In this document: positions 10,836 to 18,316 of the stretch, piece by piece
Numbering within the stretch: position 1 is the first letter of the stretch
Layout: each line of letters starts with the position of its first letter
Virus record (IMG/VR): IMGVR_UViG_3300030102_007788
Location: 1 to 64,000 of that record
Direction: 5' to 3' (one strand)
Length of the DNA stretch: 64,000 bases
Origin: a virus
Notes under the pieces: model-generated
What the model was told of the DNA's origin: nothing
What the model saw: the letters and a program-made list of their open reading frames with translations, nothing else
The model's database searches: none
Translations under genes and position numbers: made by a program

Positions 10836-11432
10836 ATGAAGATTGTAGACATAGCTGACGAAATTTACAGAGAACTGGCTGAGCCATCTTCTCTTTCTAT
10901 CCCTGCGATTTCCTTCTGGATCCGCAGTAATGTTGGTGAATTAAATAATAGGCTTAACACTGCGTTTAAGATTTACGACCACGGAACAGAGGCCTATGAA
11001 TTCTCTGGCAGTTTTGATAACTCAGAATACGTCCCTCAAGCTTTTAACGAAGCTACAGGCGCTGTAGGTCTTGGTGATCCAGCTTCTGTTACTATTGAAG
11101 CTGAGGAAGCGTCCATATTGAAAAAAATGTATTTTGTGCATTATTACGATAAGCAGATACGTAGTACAATTGGCGCCGCTTCAACCGATCCCGTAGTGGA
11201 AGTCGCATCTGACGGATCAAGAGTCAGAAAAATTAACAAAAACGAGTTAAGTAAAACATACCTAGCTTTGAAGAAAGAAGAGTATATGGAGCTAACTGAT
11301 TTAATTAATGCTTACAAGCTTAGAAAAGCTTCTCCAGTTCAAGTTGCTGGGGACGATACTGTAAGGGGAGAATTCGCAAATAATAATGACGGTTATCCTT
11401 ACAATAGGGTTCCGTATAGTATAGGGGTATAA
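10836..11432 (+). CDS. Putative neck / head-tail connector protein
   Basis: A 198-residue protein, first of four small genes in a tight block (next gene overlaps by 1 bp, TAATG). The N-terminus (IADEIYRELAEPSSLSIPAI, then a helix with RSNVGELNNRLN) is predicted mostly helical. The end of the protein is charged and then Asn/Tyr-rich. The order small helical protein, beta protein, gp10-like protein, terminator-like protein, tail tube is the usual order of neck and tail-completion genes in long-tailed phages, and this supports a head-completion or connector role. I recognise no specific family, so the function rests on position and size. Confidence 0.5.
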   Translation: MKIVDIADEIYRELAEPSSLSIPAISFWIRSNVGELNNRLNTAFKIYDHGTEAYEFSGSFDNSEYVPQAFNEATGAVGLGDPASVTIEAEEASILKKMYFVHYYDKQIRSTIGAASTDPVVEVASDGSRVRKINKNELSKTYLALKKEEYMELTDLINAYKLRKASPVQVAGDDTVRGEFANNNDGYPYNRVPYSIGV

Positions 11433-11869
11433 TGGCGTCTTTAATTCCATCATCTGCGTTAGCAGGACTGCAAGCAGCCCTGTCTGATCATTTTGACACT
11501 TTTAAAGGTACTATAATTGTCAATAAAGAACCTAAAAAAACTGTTACATTAACCGCAGACCAAAACATCTATGCTGGTTATGGAGCGCCGAAAACTCAAA
11601 CTACCTATACCCCAGTTAATCAGTCCTTCAGTGCGATTATTAACTATAAAGAGAATCAGCCTTTAGAATATCAAGACGAGTTAAAGGTTATGATAGAAAA
11701 AGGGGACGTTAGGATTAAAGTAGAGCTGGATTGTAAAAATTATATCGATAAAGGAAAAACCGAGTCGATTGAAATAAACGGAAGTCTTTTTAACGTAGTT
11801 AGCTCTGACGGCGCTAGATTTTTTGTAGGGCAGACCTACTATGTTTACTATTTGGAGGCGACGACTTAA
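11432..11869 (+). CDS. Putative head-closure / neck protein
   Basis: A 145-residue, mainly beta-strand protein that begins with a short Ala/Leu-rich helix (SSALAGLQAALSDHFDTFKG) and ends within 1 bp of the next start (TAATG overlap at 11869). It lacks Cys clusters and known enzymatic motifs, apart from a single Cys near residue 101. In comparable gene orders a small beta-barrel protein at this place is the head-closure (stopper) protein. That role is inferred from synteny only. Confidence 0.45.
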   Translation: MASLIPSSALAGLQAALSDHFDTFKGTIIVNKEPKKTVTLTADQNIYAGYGAPKTQTTYTPVNQSFSAIINYKENQPLEYQDELKVMIEKGDVRIKVELDCKNYIDKGKTESIEINGSLFNVVSSDGARFFVGQTYYVYYLEATT

Positions 11870-12492
11870 TGGCAAAGAGAGGTCAGTTGGACATGAACAG
11901 ACTGCTTAAGCAGATTTCTGTTGAAGTTCCTAAGAATTTAGAAAAGTTCGCCAACAGGGAAGCTAGAAAAAAAGCTGATGCTATAAAAAAAGAGGTGTTG
12001 CGAGAATTTGACCGGCACGAAGTCACAAAAGAAATAAAAAAGGGGCCTAAGGGAACCGGTAGCACATTGCTTGGTGGGAGAGGGAACTTCTACGGGTTTT
12101 TGGGTTTTGAAAAAGGCTCACAACCCGTGGCTATTTTAAGGGACGCTTTAGAAAACTCTTTTACCTTAACGAGTAAGAAAGGAAGAGTGGTCAGGGTAAG
12201 TAAAACTACTTTTAAAGTCGAGTTTGATATAAGAGTGCCAAGCAAAATGGAAATTTACTCAGTTACCCCATTACCTTGGACTACAAAAAGTTGGGTTCAG
12301 GGTGTGGAAAAAGGTATAACAAATTATAGTCAGACAGTATTTCAACCAAGAAAAGGTTCTGGCTTTTTGTACGATAAATATAGCAGGTCAGGAGTAGCGC
12401 TACAGACTCAACGACAGATTAATTTTATTAAATTTAGTCCTACTCCTTATATAATTAATATACTGGATAAAGCAAAAAATAAACTAAAATGA
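11869..12492 (+). CDS. HK97 gp10-like tail-completion protein
   Basis: A 207-residue basic protein. The first 60 residues form a long charged helix (NLEKFANREARKKADAIKKE), followed by a Gly-rich loop GSTLLGGRGNFYGFLGFEKG and beta strands. This arrangement, a helix rich in Lys/Arg/Glu followed by a glycine loop and an FGF-type strand, resembles HK97 gp10-family tail-completion proteins, which join tail to head. The aromatic-rich C-terminus (TPYIINILDKAKNKLK) ends in a basic helix. It overlaps the next gene by 4 bp (ATGA). The family assignment is tentative. Confidence 0.45.
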   Translation: MAKRGQLDMNRLLKQISVEVPKNLEKFANREARKKADAIKKEVLREFDRHEVTKEIKKGPKGTGSTLLGGRGNFYGFLGFEKGSQPVAILRDALENSFTLTSKKGRVVRVSKTTFKVEFDIRVPSKMEIYSVTPLPWTTKSWVQGVEKGITNYSQTVFQPRKGSGFLYDKYSRSGVALQTQRQINFIKFSPTPYIINILDKAKNKLK

Positions 12493-13349
12493 AGGCACAA
12501 TTTGACAACCAAGTACTATCTAGCTTTTTGCTGTGGTTTGACCATACTCTTCTAAACGTTGGGGAGGCTTATCAAAACACTACAGGTCAGTTCTATAACG
12601 TGTCTCAAGAGTTTGCTGGATATCAAACATATGCGAGTTCTTACTCTCAAATCGTTTCTGACGCTTCAATTACTGGCGCGACTATACCCACGGGTCTATA
12701 TGTAGGAAGTAATTTGGTCAATGTTGGCCAAGGCGCTGGAACTGGTTTGTATGCTATTGATTATAACAATGGTCGCTCCTACTGGTCAGGAGAGCAGGGC
12801 GGGGATGTGACCGGAAGCTTCGCTATAAAAGACTTTAACACTTTTCTCACAAACCGTACAGAAGACGAGATTTTATTCCAAAGTCAGTATACAAATAGAA
12901 ACAAAATATCAAATGTTGTTCCGACGGGACTCGAGCCTGATACAAAAACATACCCCGTTGTTTACATAAAAAATGACGGAAGCACTAACGACCCTTTTGC
13001 TTTTGGCGGTCAAGATAGCACGGTTATAGATATTCGAGCTATTGTTATAGCAGATAGTCAGTTTGAAATTGATGCAATTGGGTCACTGTTTAGGGATCAG
13101 GCAAGAAAGTATTTTTCATTATTTGAGGCTTCGGAGATGCCCTTTGACCAATTTGGATACTACAGGAATGGCACTCAATACAATTACAATACAGTAGTTT
13201 CGAGTAAAAACGAAAGCCAGAAATGCTTCTTGGAAGAGGTTAACATTTCGCGATTTGATCGTGTTTTAGAGAATGAAGTTAGGAAATTTAATCCTAATGT
13301 CTATTCTACGTTAATCGATTTTGAGATTAGTAAAGTAAGAATCCCTTAA
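12489..13349 (+). CDS. Putative tail terminator / neck protein
   Basis: A 286-residue protein translated from an ATGA overlap with the gp10-like gene. It is rich in aromatic residues and Asn/Gln. The C-terminal half carries the pattern DSTVIDIRAIVIADSQFEID and a later EEVNISRFDRV strand; this strand-helix-strand arrangement is reminiscent of tail terminator proteins, which cap the tube before it joins the head. Position directly before the tail-tube genes supports this. No motif proves it. A weak hairpin with a T-run follows the stop. Confidence 0.45.
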   Translation: MKAQFDNQVLSSFLLWFDHTLLNVGEAYQNTTGQFYNVSQEFAGYQTYASSYSQIVSDASITGATIPTGLYVGSNLVNVGQGAGTGLYAIDYNNGRSYWSGEQGGDVTGSFAIKDFNTFLTNRTEDEILFQSQYTNRNKISNVVPTGLEPDTKTYPVVYIKNDGSTNDPFAFGGQDSTVIDIRAIVIADSQFEIDAIGSLFRDQARKYFSLFEASEMPFDQFGYYRNGTQYNYNTVVSSKNESQKCFLEEVNISRFDRVLENEVRKFNPNVYSTLIDFEISKVRIP

Positions 13350-13350
13350 C

Positions 13351-13374
13351 AGAGATGATTTTATTTCTCTTTTT
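13351..13374 (+). terminator. Weak intrinsic terminator after the neck genes
   Basis: AGAGA (13351-13355) can pair with TCTCT (13366-13370), followed at once by TTTT. The stem is short and AT-rich with a 10-nt loop, so termination would be partial at best. It sits between the neck block and the tail-tube genes. Confidence 0.3.
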
Positions 13375-13383
13375 GGGCTATTA

Positions 13384-13393
13384 AATGTAATTT
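13384..13393 (+). promoter_or_regulatory. Possible variant of the AGTGTAATAT-type promoter motif
   Basis: AATGTAATTT lies 34 bp before the ATG of the first tail-tube-like gene, in a 78-bp gap after a weak terminator. It matches the late-type motif imperfectly and is farther from the start codon than the better copies, so it is a low-confidence site. Confidence 0.3.
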
Positions 13394-13427
13394 AAAATAA
13401 GAAAACTTGAATAGGAATTAAACTAAA

Positions 13428-14858
13428 ATGGCAAGAACAAGAGTAATTTATCAAGGAGAAGCGCTGTATTGCAGCCAAGATGTAGCGTATAACGTTGCTG
13501 AAACCGGTACCCAAGAAGGGGATGGGGTCACTTCTACTCCTGATAATTTTAACATTAAAGACTTAAACCGCGTTCAAAGCGTTAATTACTCTTTTAATGT
13601 AACTCGTCAAGACGTTAATCAATTTGGAGATTTAGCTGCGATTGATCAATGTATTGTAGAAGCCCCCACTGTTTCCCTTGATGCTTCTTATTATTTGGCT
13701 GACTTTACAAATGAGCATCGCTTGGGTCTTTATGTGACTCAAAGTGGAGAAGGTACAAAATATGGAGGAGCTGCTGATAATCCAGTTGGCGATCAAACGG
13801 TAGAAGCTAGCGGTCTATACAAATCTGCGATTACTAATTTGATAGACAGCACAACAACCGCTTACCAAAAAAATTATTTTATTTTAACTGCTAAAGAAGG
13901 TAAAGATGCTAACCTTAACAGTCCCAGCGGTGTTCCTTTAGCTAATTCTGGTAACTACGAGAGTATTATTGGTATTGGAAATGGATTTTTATCATCTTAT
14001 TCCACAGAAGGTTCTGTTGGTGGAATGCCTACCGTATCAATTGGCGTAGAAGGTCAGAATATGAATTTTGTAAACCTGCCTTACACGCCAGATATAATTA
14101 CAGAAAGTGGTAATATTAAAGCAACTAATCAAGGGTACAGAACTTCAGGCTCCGTTGGGGGCAACGGTATCATAGCTTTAGCAAATTCTTCTTTAATAGG
14201 TCTCTCTGGGGAATCCCCTGCTGTTAATCCTGTAAATGGAACTAAATATGGCCATCCTGTTTGTTTGCCAATTCCTACTGGAAATGCTTCGGGTAAATTC
14301 ATGGGGAGCATATCAACTTTACGCCCCGGAGACATCACCCTTACATTAGCCAAACAAACAGGTGATGCAATAACTTTTGCGGCGACTGGAGAAAATACTT
14401 CTGAACCAACTAATCGTATAACTTCTCCTGATTATGCTGGAGCTAGTATAGCTGACGCTCATATCCAAAGCTATAACATTGGATTTGATTTATCTAGAAC
14501 AGCAATTCAAAAAATGGGTGTTAAATATGCGTTTGCGAGACCGGTAGATTTTCCAATTAACGTAAGTCTTAGCGTAGACGCTATTGTCTCAGATCTTACA
14601 ACTGGTTCTCTAGCTGATATTATTAACTGTGATGATTCTTTTGACGCTAGAGTAACTATGAGAGACCCAAGTTGCGAGACCGATCCCAAGCCAATTGTTT
14701 GTAATTACATTGTTAAGGGATTAAAGTTGGATAGCGAATCCTTTTCGTCAGATATAGGTTCAAATAAAACAGTAACTTTGGACTTCTCAACTCAGATTGG
14801 CGGTCCATCACAGAAAAATAAAGGAATATTTATGAGTGGATCTCATAACATTAATTAA
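13428..14858 (+). CDS. Tail-tube-like major tail protein, copy 1
   Basis: A 476-residue protein, one of two adjacent paralogues. The first 27 bases of both genes are identical, and long stretches match in protein (for example RQDVNQFG, PTVSLDASYYLA or PTVSFDTSYYLA, VEGQNMNFVNLPY, RPGDITL, GSLADIINCDD, SDIGSNK). Position between the neck genes and the chaperone/tape-measure genes, abundant beta structure, and a repeated pattern of the type GxGFLSSYSxxG fit a tail-tube protein. Size is at the large end for tube proteins, which suggests added surface domains; the central stretch of residues 220-300 differs most from the paralogue. Function is inferred from context; no catalytic motif is seen. 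Confidence 0.7.
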   Translation: MARTRVIYQGEALYCSQDVAYNVAETGTQEGDGVTSTPDNFNIKDLNRVQSVNYSFNVTRQDVNQFGDLAAIDQCIVEAPTVSLDASYYLADFTNEHRLGLYVTQSGEGTKYGGAADNPVGDQTVEASGLYKSAITNLIDSTTTAYQKNYFILTAKEGKDANLNSPSGVPLANSGNYESIIGIGNGFLSSYSTEGSVGGMPTVSIGVEGQNMNFVNLPYTPDIITESGNIKATNQGYRTSGSVGGNGIIALANSSLIGLSGESPAVNPVNGTKYGHPVCLPIPTGNASGKFMGSISTLRPGDITLTLAKQTGDAITFAATGENTSEPTNRITSPDYAGASIADAHIQSYNIGFDLSRTAIQKMGVKYAFARPVDFPINVSLSVDAIVSDLTTGSLADIINCDDSFDARVTMRDPSCETDPKPIVCNYIVKGLKLDSESFSSDIGSNKTVTLDFSTQIGGPSQKNKGIFMSGSHNIN

Positions 14859-14879
14859 AAAATTTAAAGGATTAATAAA

Positions 14880-16151
14880 ATGGCAAGAACAAGAGTAATT
14901 TATCAAAGTGAAGCGGTTTACTGCAGTCAAGACGTAGCTTTTGACGCGGAACAAAGAGGAGCCGGAGCTATCAAGCAGTTGAGTAGGGTGCAAAGCGCCA
15001 ACTATTCATTTTCTGTAGCTCGTCAGGACGTTAATCAATTTGGCAATCTTGCTGCAATTGACCAAATCGTTACGGAAAGCCCTACAGTTTCATTCGACAC
15101 TAGCTATTATTTAGCTAATTTTAGCAATGAAGCTCGTTTAGGTTTTAATGTGCTGCAAAGTGGCGTAATAGCTACTGGGTATACTTCATGTATTGGTGAT
15201 ATTATTGATAGTACTAGTAATGCTTATCAAAAAGATTACTACATGCTAACCACTAAGGAAGGTAAGGACGCTAATGAAAATGTAACTACCGGAGACTTTA
15301 GCTACGGCGCAAGCATTATTGGTATTGGCAATGCATTTTTAAGTTCTTACAGTACTGAAGGAGCTGTTGGTGGATTACCTACTGTTTCTGTCAGTGTTGA
15401 AGGGCAAAACATGAATTTTGTAAATTTGCCCTATGCTCCAACTGGAGGTAACTTTGTTGGGGCTGGGCAAGTTGTTGCAGGAGGAAATACGGTTAGAATT
15501 TCCGGAGAAAACCCTGCTGTAAGCGCTACAGATGGTGAAAAAATTGCTTTACCTATCGAGCTGCCAGTGCCAAAAACAAACTCGAATTCAGCCGCGGGGA
15601 ACGAAATTACTACATTGCGTCCCGGCGATATTACCTTAAGCTTAGCGAAGCAAACAGCAACAAGTAACACTGCTGCAACTCTTTTTAAAAGCACAGATGC
15701 TGGAAATAATATGGCTAGCCCGGATTATGCAGGTGCTTCTATTAGCGATGCTCATATTCAAAGCTATACTTTAAGTTTTGATTTGAGTAGATCTCCTATT
15801 CAAAAGTTAGGCAATAGATTTGCTTTTGCTCGGACTGTTGATTTTCCAATCACTGTAAGCTTGAGTGTTGATGCTGTCCTTTCAGACTTAACAAGTGGAT
15901 CTCTTGCTGACATTATTAATTGCGACGATAAGTTTGACGCTAGAATTAGTATTAAAGAGCCAGAGTGTGCCCCCGGCGCTGTTAAGCATGTAGCATTAAA
16001 TTATCTGCTAAAAGGAATGAAGTTGGATAGTCAGTCTTTTTCCTCTGATATTGGTTCTAATAAATCTGTAACATTAGATTTTAGTTCTCAGATTGGCGGT
16101 CCGGATCAGTTTGAACACGGAGTCTTTATGAGCGGTTTTCATAACCCTTAA
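14880..16151 (+). CDS. Tail-tube-like major tail protein, copy 2
   Basis: A 423-residue paralogue of the preceding gene, 21 bp downstream with AAAGGATT before its ATG. It is shorter because two insertions of copy 1 (near residues 20-40 and in the central region) are missing. The conserved core is retained: RQDVNQFGNLAAIDQ, the FLSSYSTEG loop, MNFVNLPY, SDAHIQSY, and the C-terminal SDIGSNKSVTLDFSSQIGGP block. A strong terminator follows, so the pair may be one high-output transcript. One copy could form the tube and the other a decoration or tail-end variant; the sequence alone does not say which. Confidence 0.7.
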   Translation: MARTRVIYQSEAVYCSQDVAFDAEQRGAGAIKQLSRVQSANYSFSVARQDVNQFGNLAAIDQIVTESPTVSFDTSYYLANFSNEARLGFNVLQSGVIATGYTSCIGDIIDSTSNAYQKDYYMLTTKEGKDANENVTTGDFSYGASIIGIGNAFLSSYSTEGAVGGLPTVSVSVEGQNMNFVNLPYAPTGGNFVGAGQVVAGGNTVRISGENPAVSATDGEKIALPIELPVPKTNSNSAAGNEITTLRPGDITLSLAKQTATSNTAATLFKSTDAGNNMASPDYAGASISDAHIQSYTLSFDLSRSPIQKLGNRFAFARTVDFPITVSLSVDAVLSDLTSGSLADIINCDDKFDARISIKEPECAPGAVKHVALNYLLKGMKLDSQSFSSDIGSNKSVTLDFSSQIGGPDQFEHGVFMSGFHNP

Positions 16152-16172
16152 GATAATTAAAAAAATTCACAG

Positions 16173-16199
16173 AGCCCCTCTTATGAGGGGCTTTTTTTT
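16173..16199 (+). terminator. Strong intrinsic terminator
   Basis: AGCCCCTC (16173-16180), TTAT loop, GAGGGGCT (16185-16192), then a run of T to 16199. A perfect 8-bp GC-rich stem followed by eight T residues is a textbook rho-independent terminator. It closes the tail-tube-like transcript. Confidence 0.92.
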
Positions 16200-16217
16200 G
16201 TACTTTTATGTATTTTT

Positions 16218-16227
16218 ACTGTAAGAT
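16218..16227 (+). promoter_or_regulatory. AGTGTAATAT-type promoter motif before the chaperone operon
   Basis: ACTGTAAGAT lies 14 bp before the ATG at 16242 and just after the terminator at 16173-16199, where a new promoter is expected. It differs from the consensus AGTGTAATAT at two positions. Confidence 0.45.
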
Positions 16228-16241
16228 ATAAGGTATAAGGC

Positions 16242-16496
16242 ATGTCTAAGGAAGAAGGACCGGATAGGGATATTATCAATAATTTTTTTGCGTTTCAAAC
16301 AAAGCGGAAAATTACAAACCTGTATAAACAATTCTTTTTTATACTAGAAGACCTCCAAGCTGATGGGATAAAAATCCCTGAAGAAAAACATCAAAGAATC
16401 CGAAAAAAAATACTAGATTTAGGCAACGATACTATTCGTGAGCTGGAGGATTATTTTGATAAATTCATTGAATATAACAATAATAAACAAAAATGA
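16242..16496 (+). CDS. Small putative tail-assembly protein
   Basis: An 84-residue, highly charged, predicted all-helical protein (FAFQTKRKITNLYKQ; later KHQRIRKKILDLGND). It is the first gene after the terminator and overlaps the next gene by 4 bp (ATGA), so it belongs to the chaperone/tape-measure operon. I do not recognise the family. Its place before the tail chaperones suggests a helper in tail assembly. Confidence 0.5.
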   Translation: MSKEEGPDRDIINNFFAFQTKRKITNLYKQFFFILEDLQADGIKIPEEKHQRIRKKILDLGNDTIRELEDYFDKFIEYNNNKQK

Positions 16497-17287
16497 AACG
16501 TATATACGAATTTACTGTCGATAGAGAAGAAATTGTTAAAGAGGAGACCGTTAAAAAAGAAAAAGATGGTACTGAGGTAACAACTTCAAAAGACGTAAAG
16601 AAAAGCGTACCTAAGAAGTATTTTTTACGACGCCCAACTCGCGCTATGACTGACGAAGCGGAGTTATATTATGGCGTTAAATTAGCCGAAGGAATTAAGG
16701 CTGGACTCCTGACCAAGGCGTTGCTTGAAAAACGCTTTGACAACGACGGAGGGACTCGTAATGACCAAGAAAATAAACAATATAAAGAAACTTTAAGTAC
16801 TTTAGAGCAGCTTCATAAAGAGCAAACTAAAATTTTAAATGTAGAAGACAAAAAAAGAACAGCGGCTCAGAAAAAAAGACTAAAAGAGTTGGAAGAGGAA
16901 ATGAAGCCAGCTAGGAGGACTCTTCGCGACCTTCAATTGATGGAGGATGGTCTGTATGAGGAAACCGCAGAAAGCCGCGCTAGAAACAAAGTAATTTTAT
17001 GGTGGATGCTTCACCTAGCTTATGCAGAAAAGGGCGATAAAGAAGCTCCCTTTTTTGGCGAAGGGTCGTTTGACGATAGAATCGAAAGGTACGACGAAAT
17101 TGACGAAGGTGAAGACATTCATGATCTTGTTGTAGCTAGAAAAGTTGCTTATTATGTGAGTTTTTGGTTTGTGGGAAGACCCAACAGTCAAAAAGAGTTT
17201 CAAGAGATGATTGACTTAGCTCTAAAGCTTGACGAAGAAGAAACCAAAGCCGCAGAAGAAGAAGCTAAGAAAGCGGAGAAGTCGTAA
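16493..17287 (+). CDS. Putative tail assembly chaperone, upstream partner
   Basis: A 264-residue, strongly charged, helical protein with a coiled-coil-like central part (residues 95-150, rich in Lys/Glu) and an acidic/Ala C-terminal tail (EEETKAAEEEAKKAEKS). It lies two genes before the tape measure, the usual place of the lambda G / GT type chaperones. The next gene continues in the same frame after one TAA codon and one further codon. In lambda-like phages the two chaperone products are made by a -1 frameshift. Here the arrangement would instead allow reinitiation or stop readthrough. Chaperone function is inferred from order and composition. Confidence 0.5.
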   Translation: MKRIYEFTVDREEIVKEETVKKEKDGTEVTTSKDVKKSVPKKYFLRRPTRAMTDEAELYYGVKLAEGIKAGLLTKALLEKRFDNDGGTRNDQENKQYKETLSTLEQLHKEQTKILNVEDKKRTAAQKKRLKELEEEMKPARRTLRDLQLMEDGLYEETAESRARNKVILWWMLHLAYAEKGDKEAPFFGEGSFDDRIERYDEIDEGEDIHDLVVARKVAYYVSFWFVGRPNSQKEFQEMIDLALKLDEEETKAAEEEAKKAEKS

Positions 17288-17290
17288 AGT

Positions 17291-18286
17291 GTGGAAGATG
17301 CCAGTTTAAAGGTCATTTTTTCTGAAATTCTTAGAGGGTTTACTCTTGTGGATTCTCAATCTCATGGAAAAATAAGAATTAAACACTTCACTAATTTTGA
17401 CTCAGCAGAACTGGATATAAAAAACAAATTATTTCTTGATAAAGCTATAAATCAAGGGCTTCCAACGCGAAAAGATCGAGTTGATTACCTATTAAAAGAA
17501 AATATTTGGACGGAGGATAAGAATAAAGAAATCCTTCAGTCTAAAAGCATGTTAGCGGGGTTAAAAAACTCCAAATCTAAAGTTTTTCTTAAAGTTCATA
17601 TTGATAATATCAATGAACAAATGAAAAAAGAACAGCTTAAGCTAGCAAAACTTGAAACCGAAAAAGAGGAGTTAATAGGTTTCTGTGCTGAGAATTATGC
17701 CTCCCGCCGAATCAATGAGTTTTACATGTTTAACGCTATCTTAGGCCCTGATGGTGACAAACTTTTTAAAACCGATGATTTTGAAGACTTAGAAGAAGAT
17801 GAGTTAGTCGAACTGATAGGAATATACAATAAAAGTACTCACAAGTTTGGTTCAGACAACTTAAAAAAAATATCTCTTTCAGGGTTCTTCACTAATTTAT
17901 TTTATCTTTGTAAGGATAACGCTTTTACTTTTTTTGGCAAACCTCTCGTCCAATTAACCTTTTACCAAATAGAACTTTTTGGATATGGGAGGTATTACAA
18001 AAGTCTAATGGAAAATTCTGAGACTAAAGTCCCAGATGATGTAAAGGAAGATCCCGAAAAGCTTGTAGAATGGTTTGACTCTACTAAAAGCGCGAGAGAA
18101 ACCCTTGAAAAGTCTAAAAACGCGGGTCAGGACGGTAGTGCTACTTCTTTGGTGGGAGCTACAAAAGAGGACCTTCAAAGACTTGGGTTGGATAATCCAG
18201 ATGAGACTATAAACCTCGCCAAAAAAGCCGCAGAAAAGGGAGGCAGGCTTAATATGGAAGATATGATGAAACTTCACGGAATGTAA
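17291..18286 (+). CDS. Putative tail assembly chaperone, downstream partner
   Basis: A 331-residue protein that begins with GTG; the frame is the same as that of the preceding gene, from which it is separated only by TAA AGT. There is no early in-frame ATG, and GGAG lies 12 bp before the GTG. The protein is helical, with a Lys/Glu-rich coiled coil near residues 110-130 and a conserved-looking acidic segment (DDFEDLEEDELVELIG). It directly precedes the tape measure, as the T half of the lambda GT pair does. The true initiation site is uncertain: it may also be expressed as a C-terminal extension of the upstream protein by readthrough. Confidence 0.5.
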   Translation: MEDASLKVIFSEILRGFTLVDSQSHGKIRIKHFTNFDSAELDIKNKLFLDKAINQGLPTRKDRVDYLLKENIWTEDKNKEILQSKSMLAGLKNSKSKVFLKVHIDNINEQMKKEQLKLAKLETEKEELIGFCAENYASRRINEFYMFNAILGPDGDKLFKTDDFEDLEEDELVELIGIYNKSTHKFGSDNLKKISLSGFFTNLFYLCKDNAFTFFGKPLVQLTFYQIELFGYGRYYKSLMENSETKVPDDVKEDPEKLVEWFDSTKSARETLEKSKNAGQDGSATSLVGATKEDLQRLGLDNPDETINLAKKAAEKGGRLNMEDMMKLHGM

Positions 18287-18294
18287 CGTAAAAA

Positions 18295-18305
18295 TAGTGT
18301 AATAT
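18295..18305 (+). promoter_or_regulatory. AGTGTAATAT promoter motif before the tape measure
   Basis: TAGTGTAATAT ends 11 bp before the tape measure ATG. It is the core of a 19-bp block, GTAAAAATAGTGTAATATC (18288-18306), that recurs exactly at 35959-35977, also 10-11 bp before a structural gene start. Exact recurrence at matching positions points to a phage promoter, although activity is not shown. Confidence 0.6.
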
Positions 18306-18316
18306 CCCTTAGGAAT

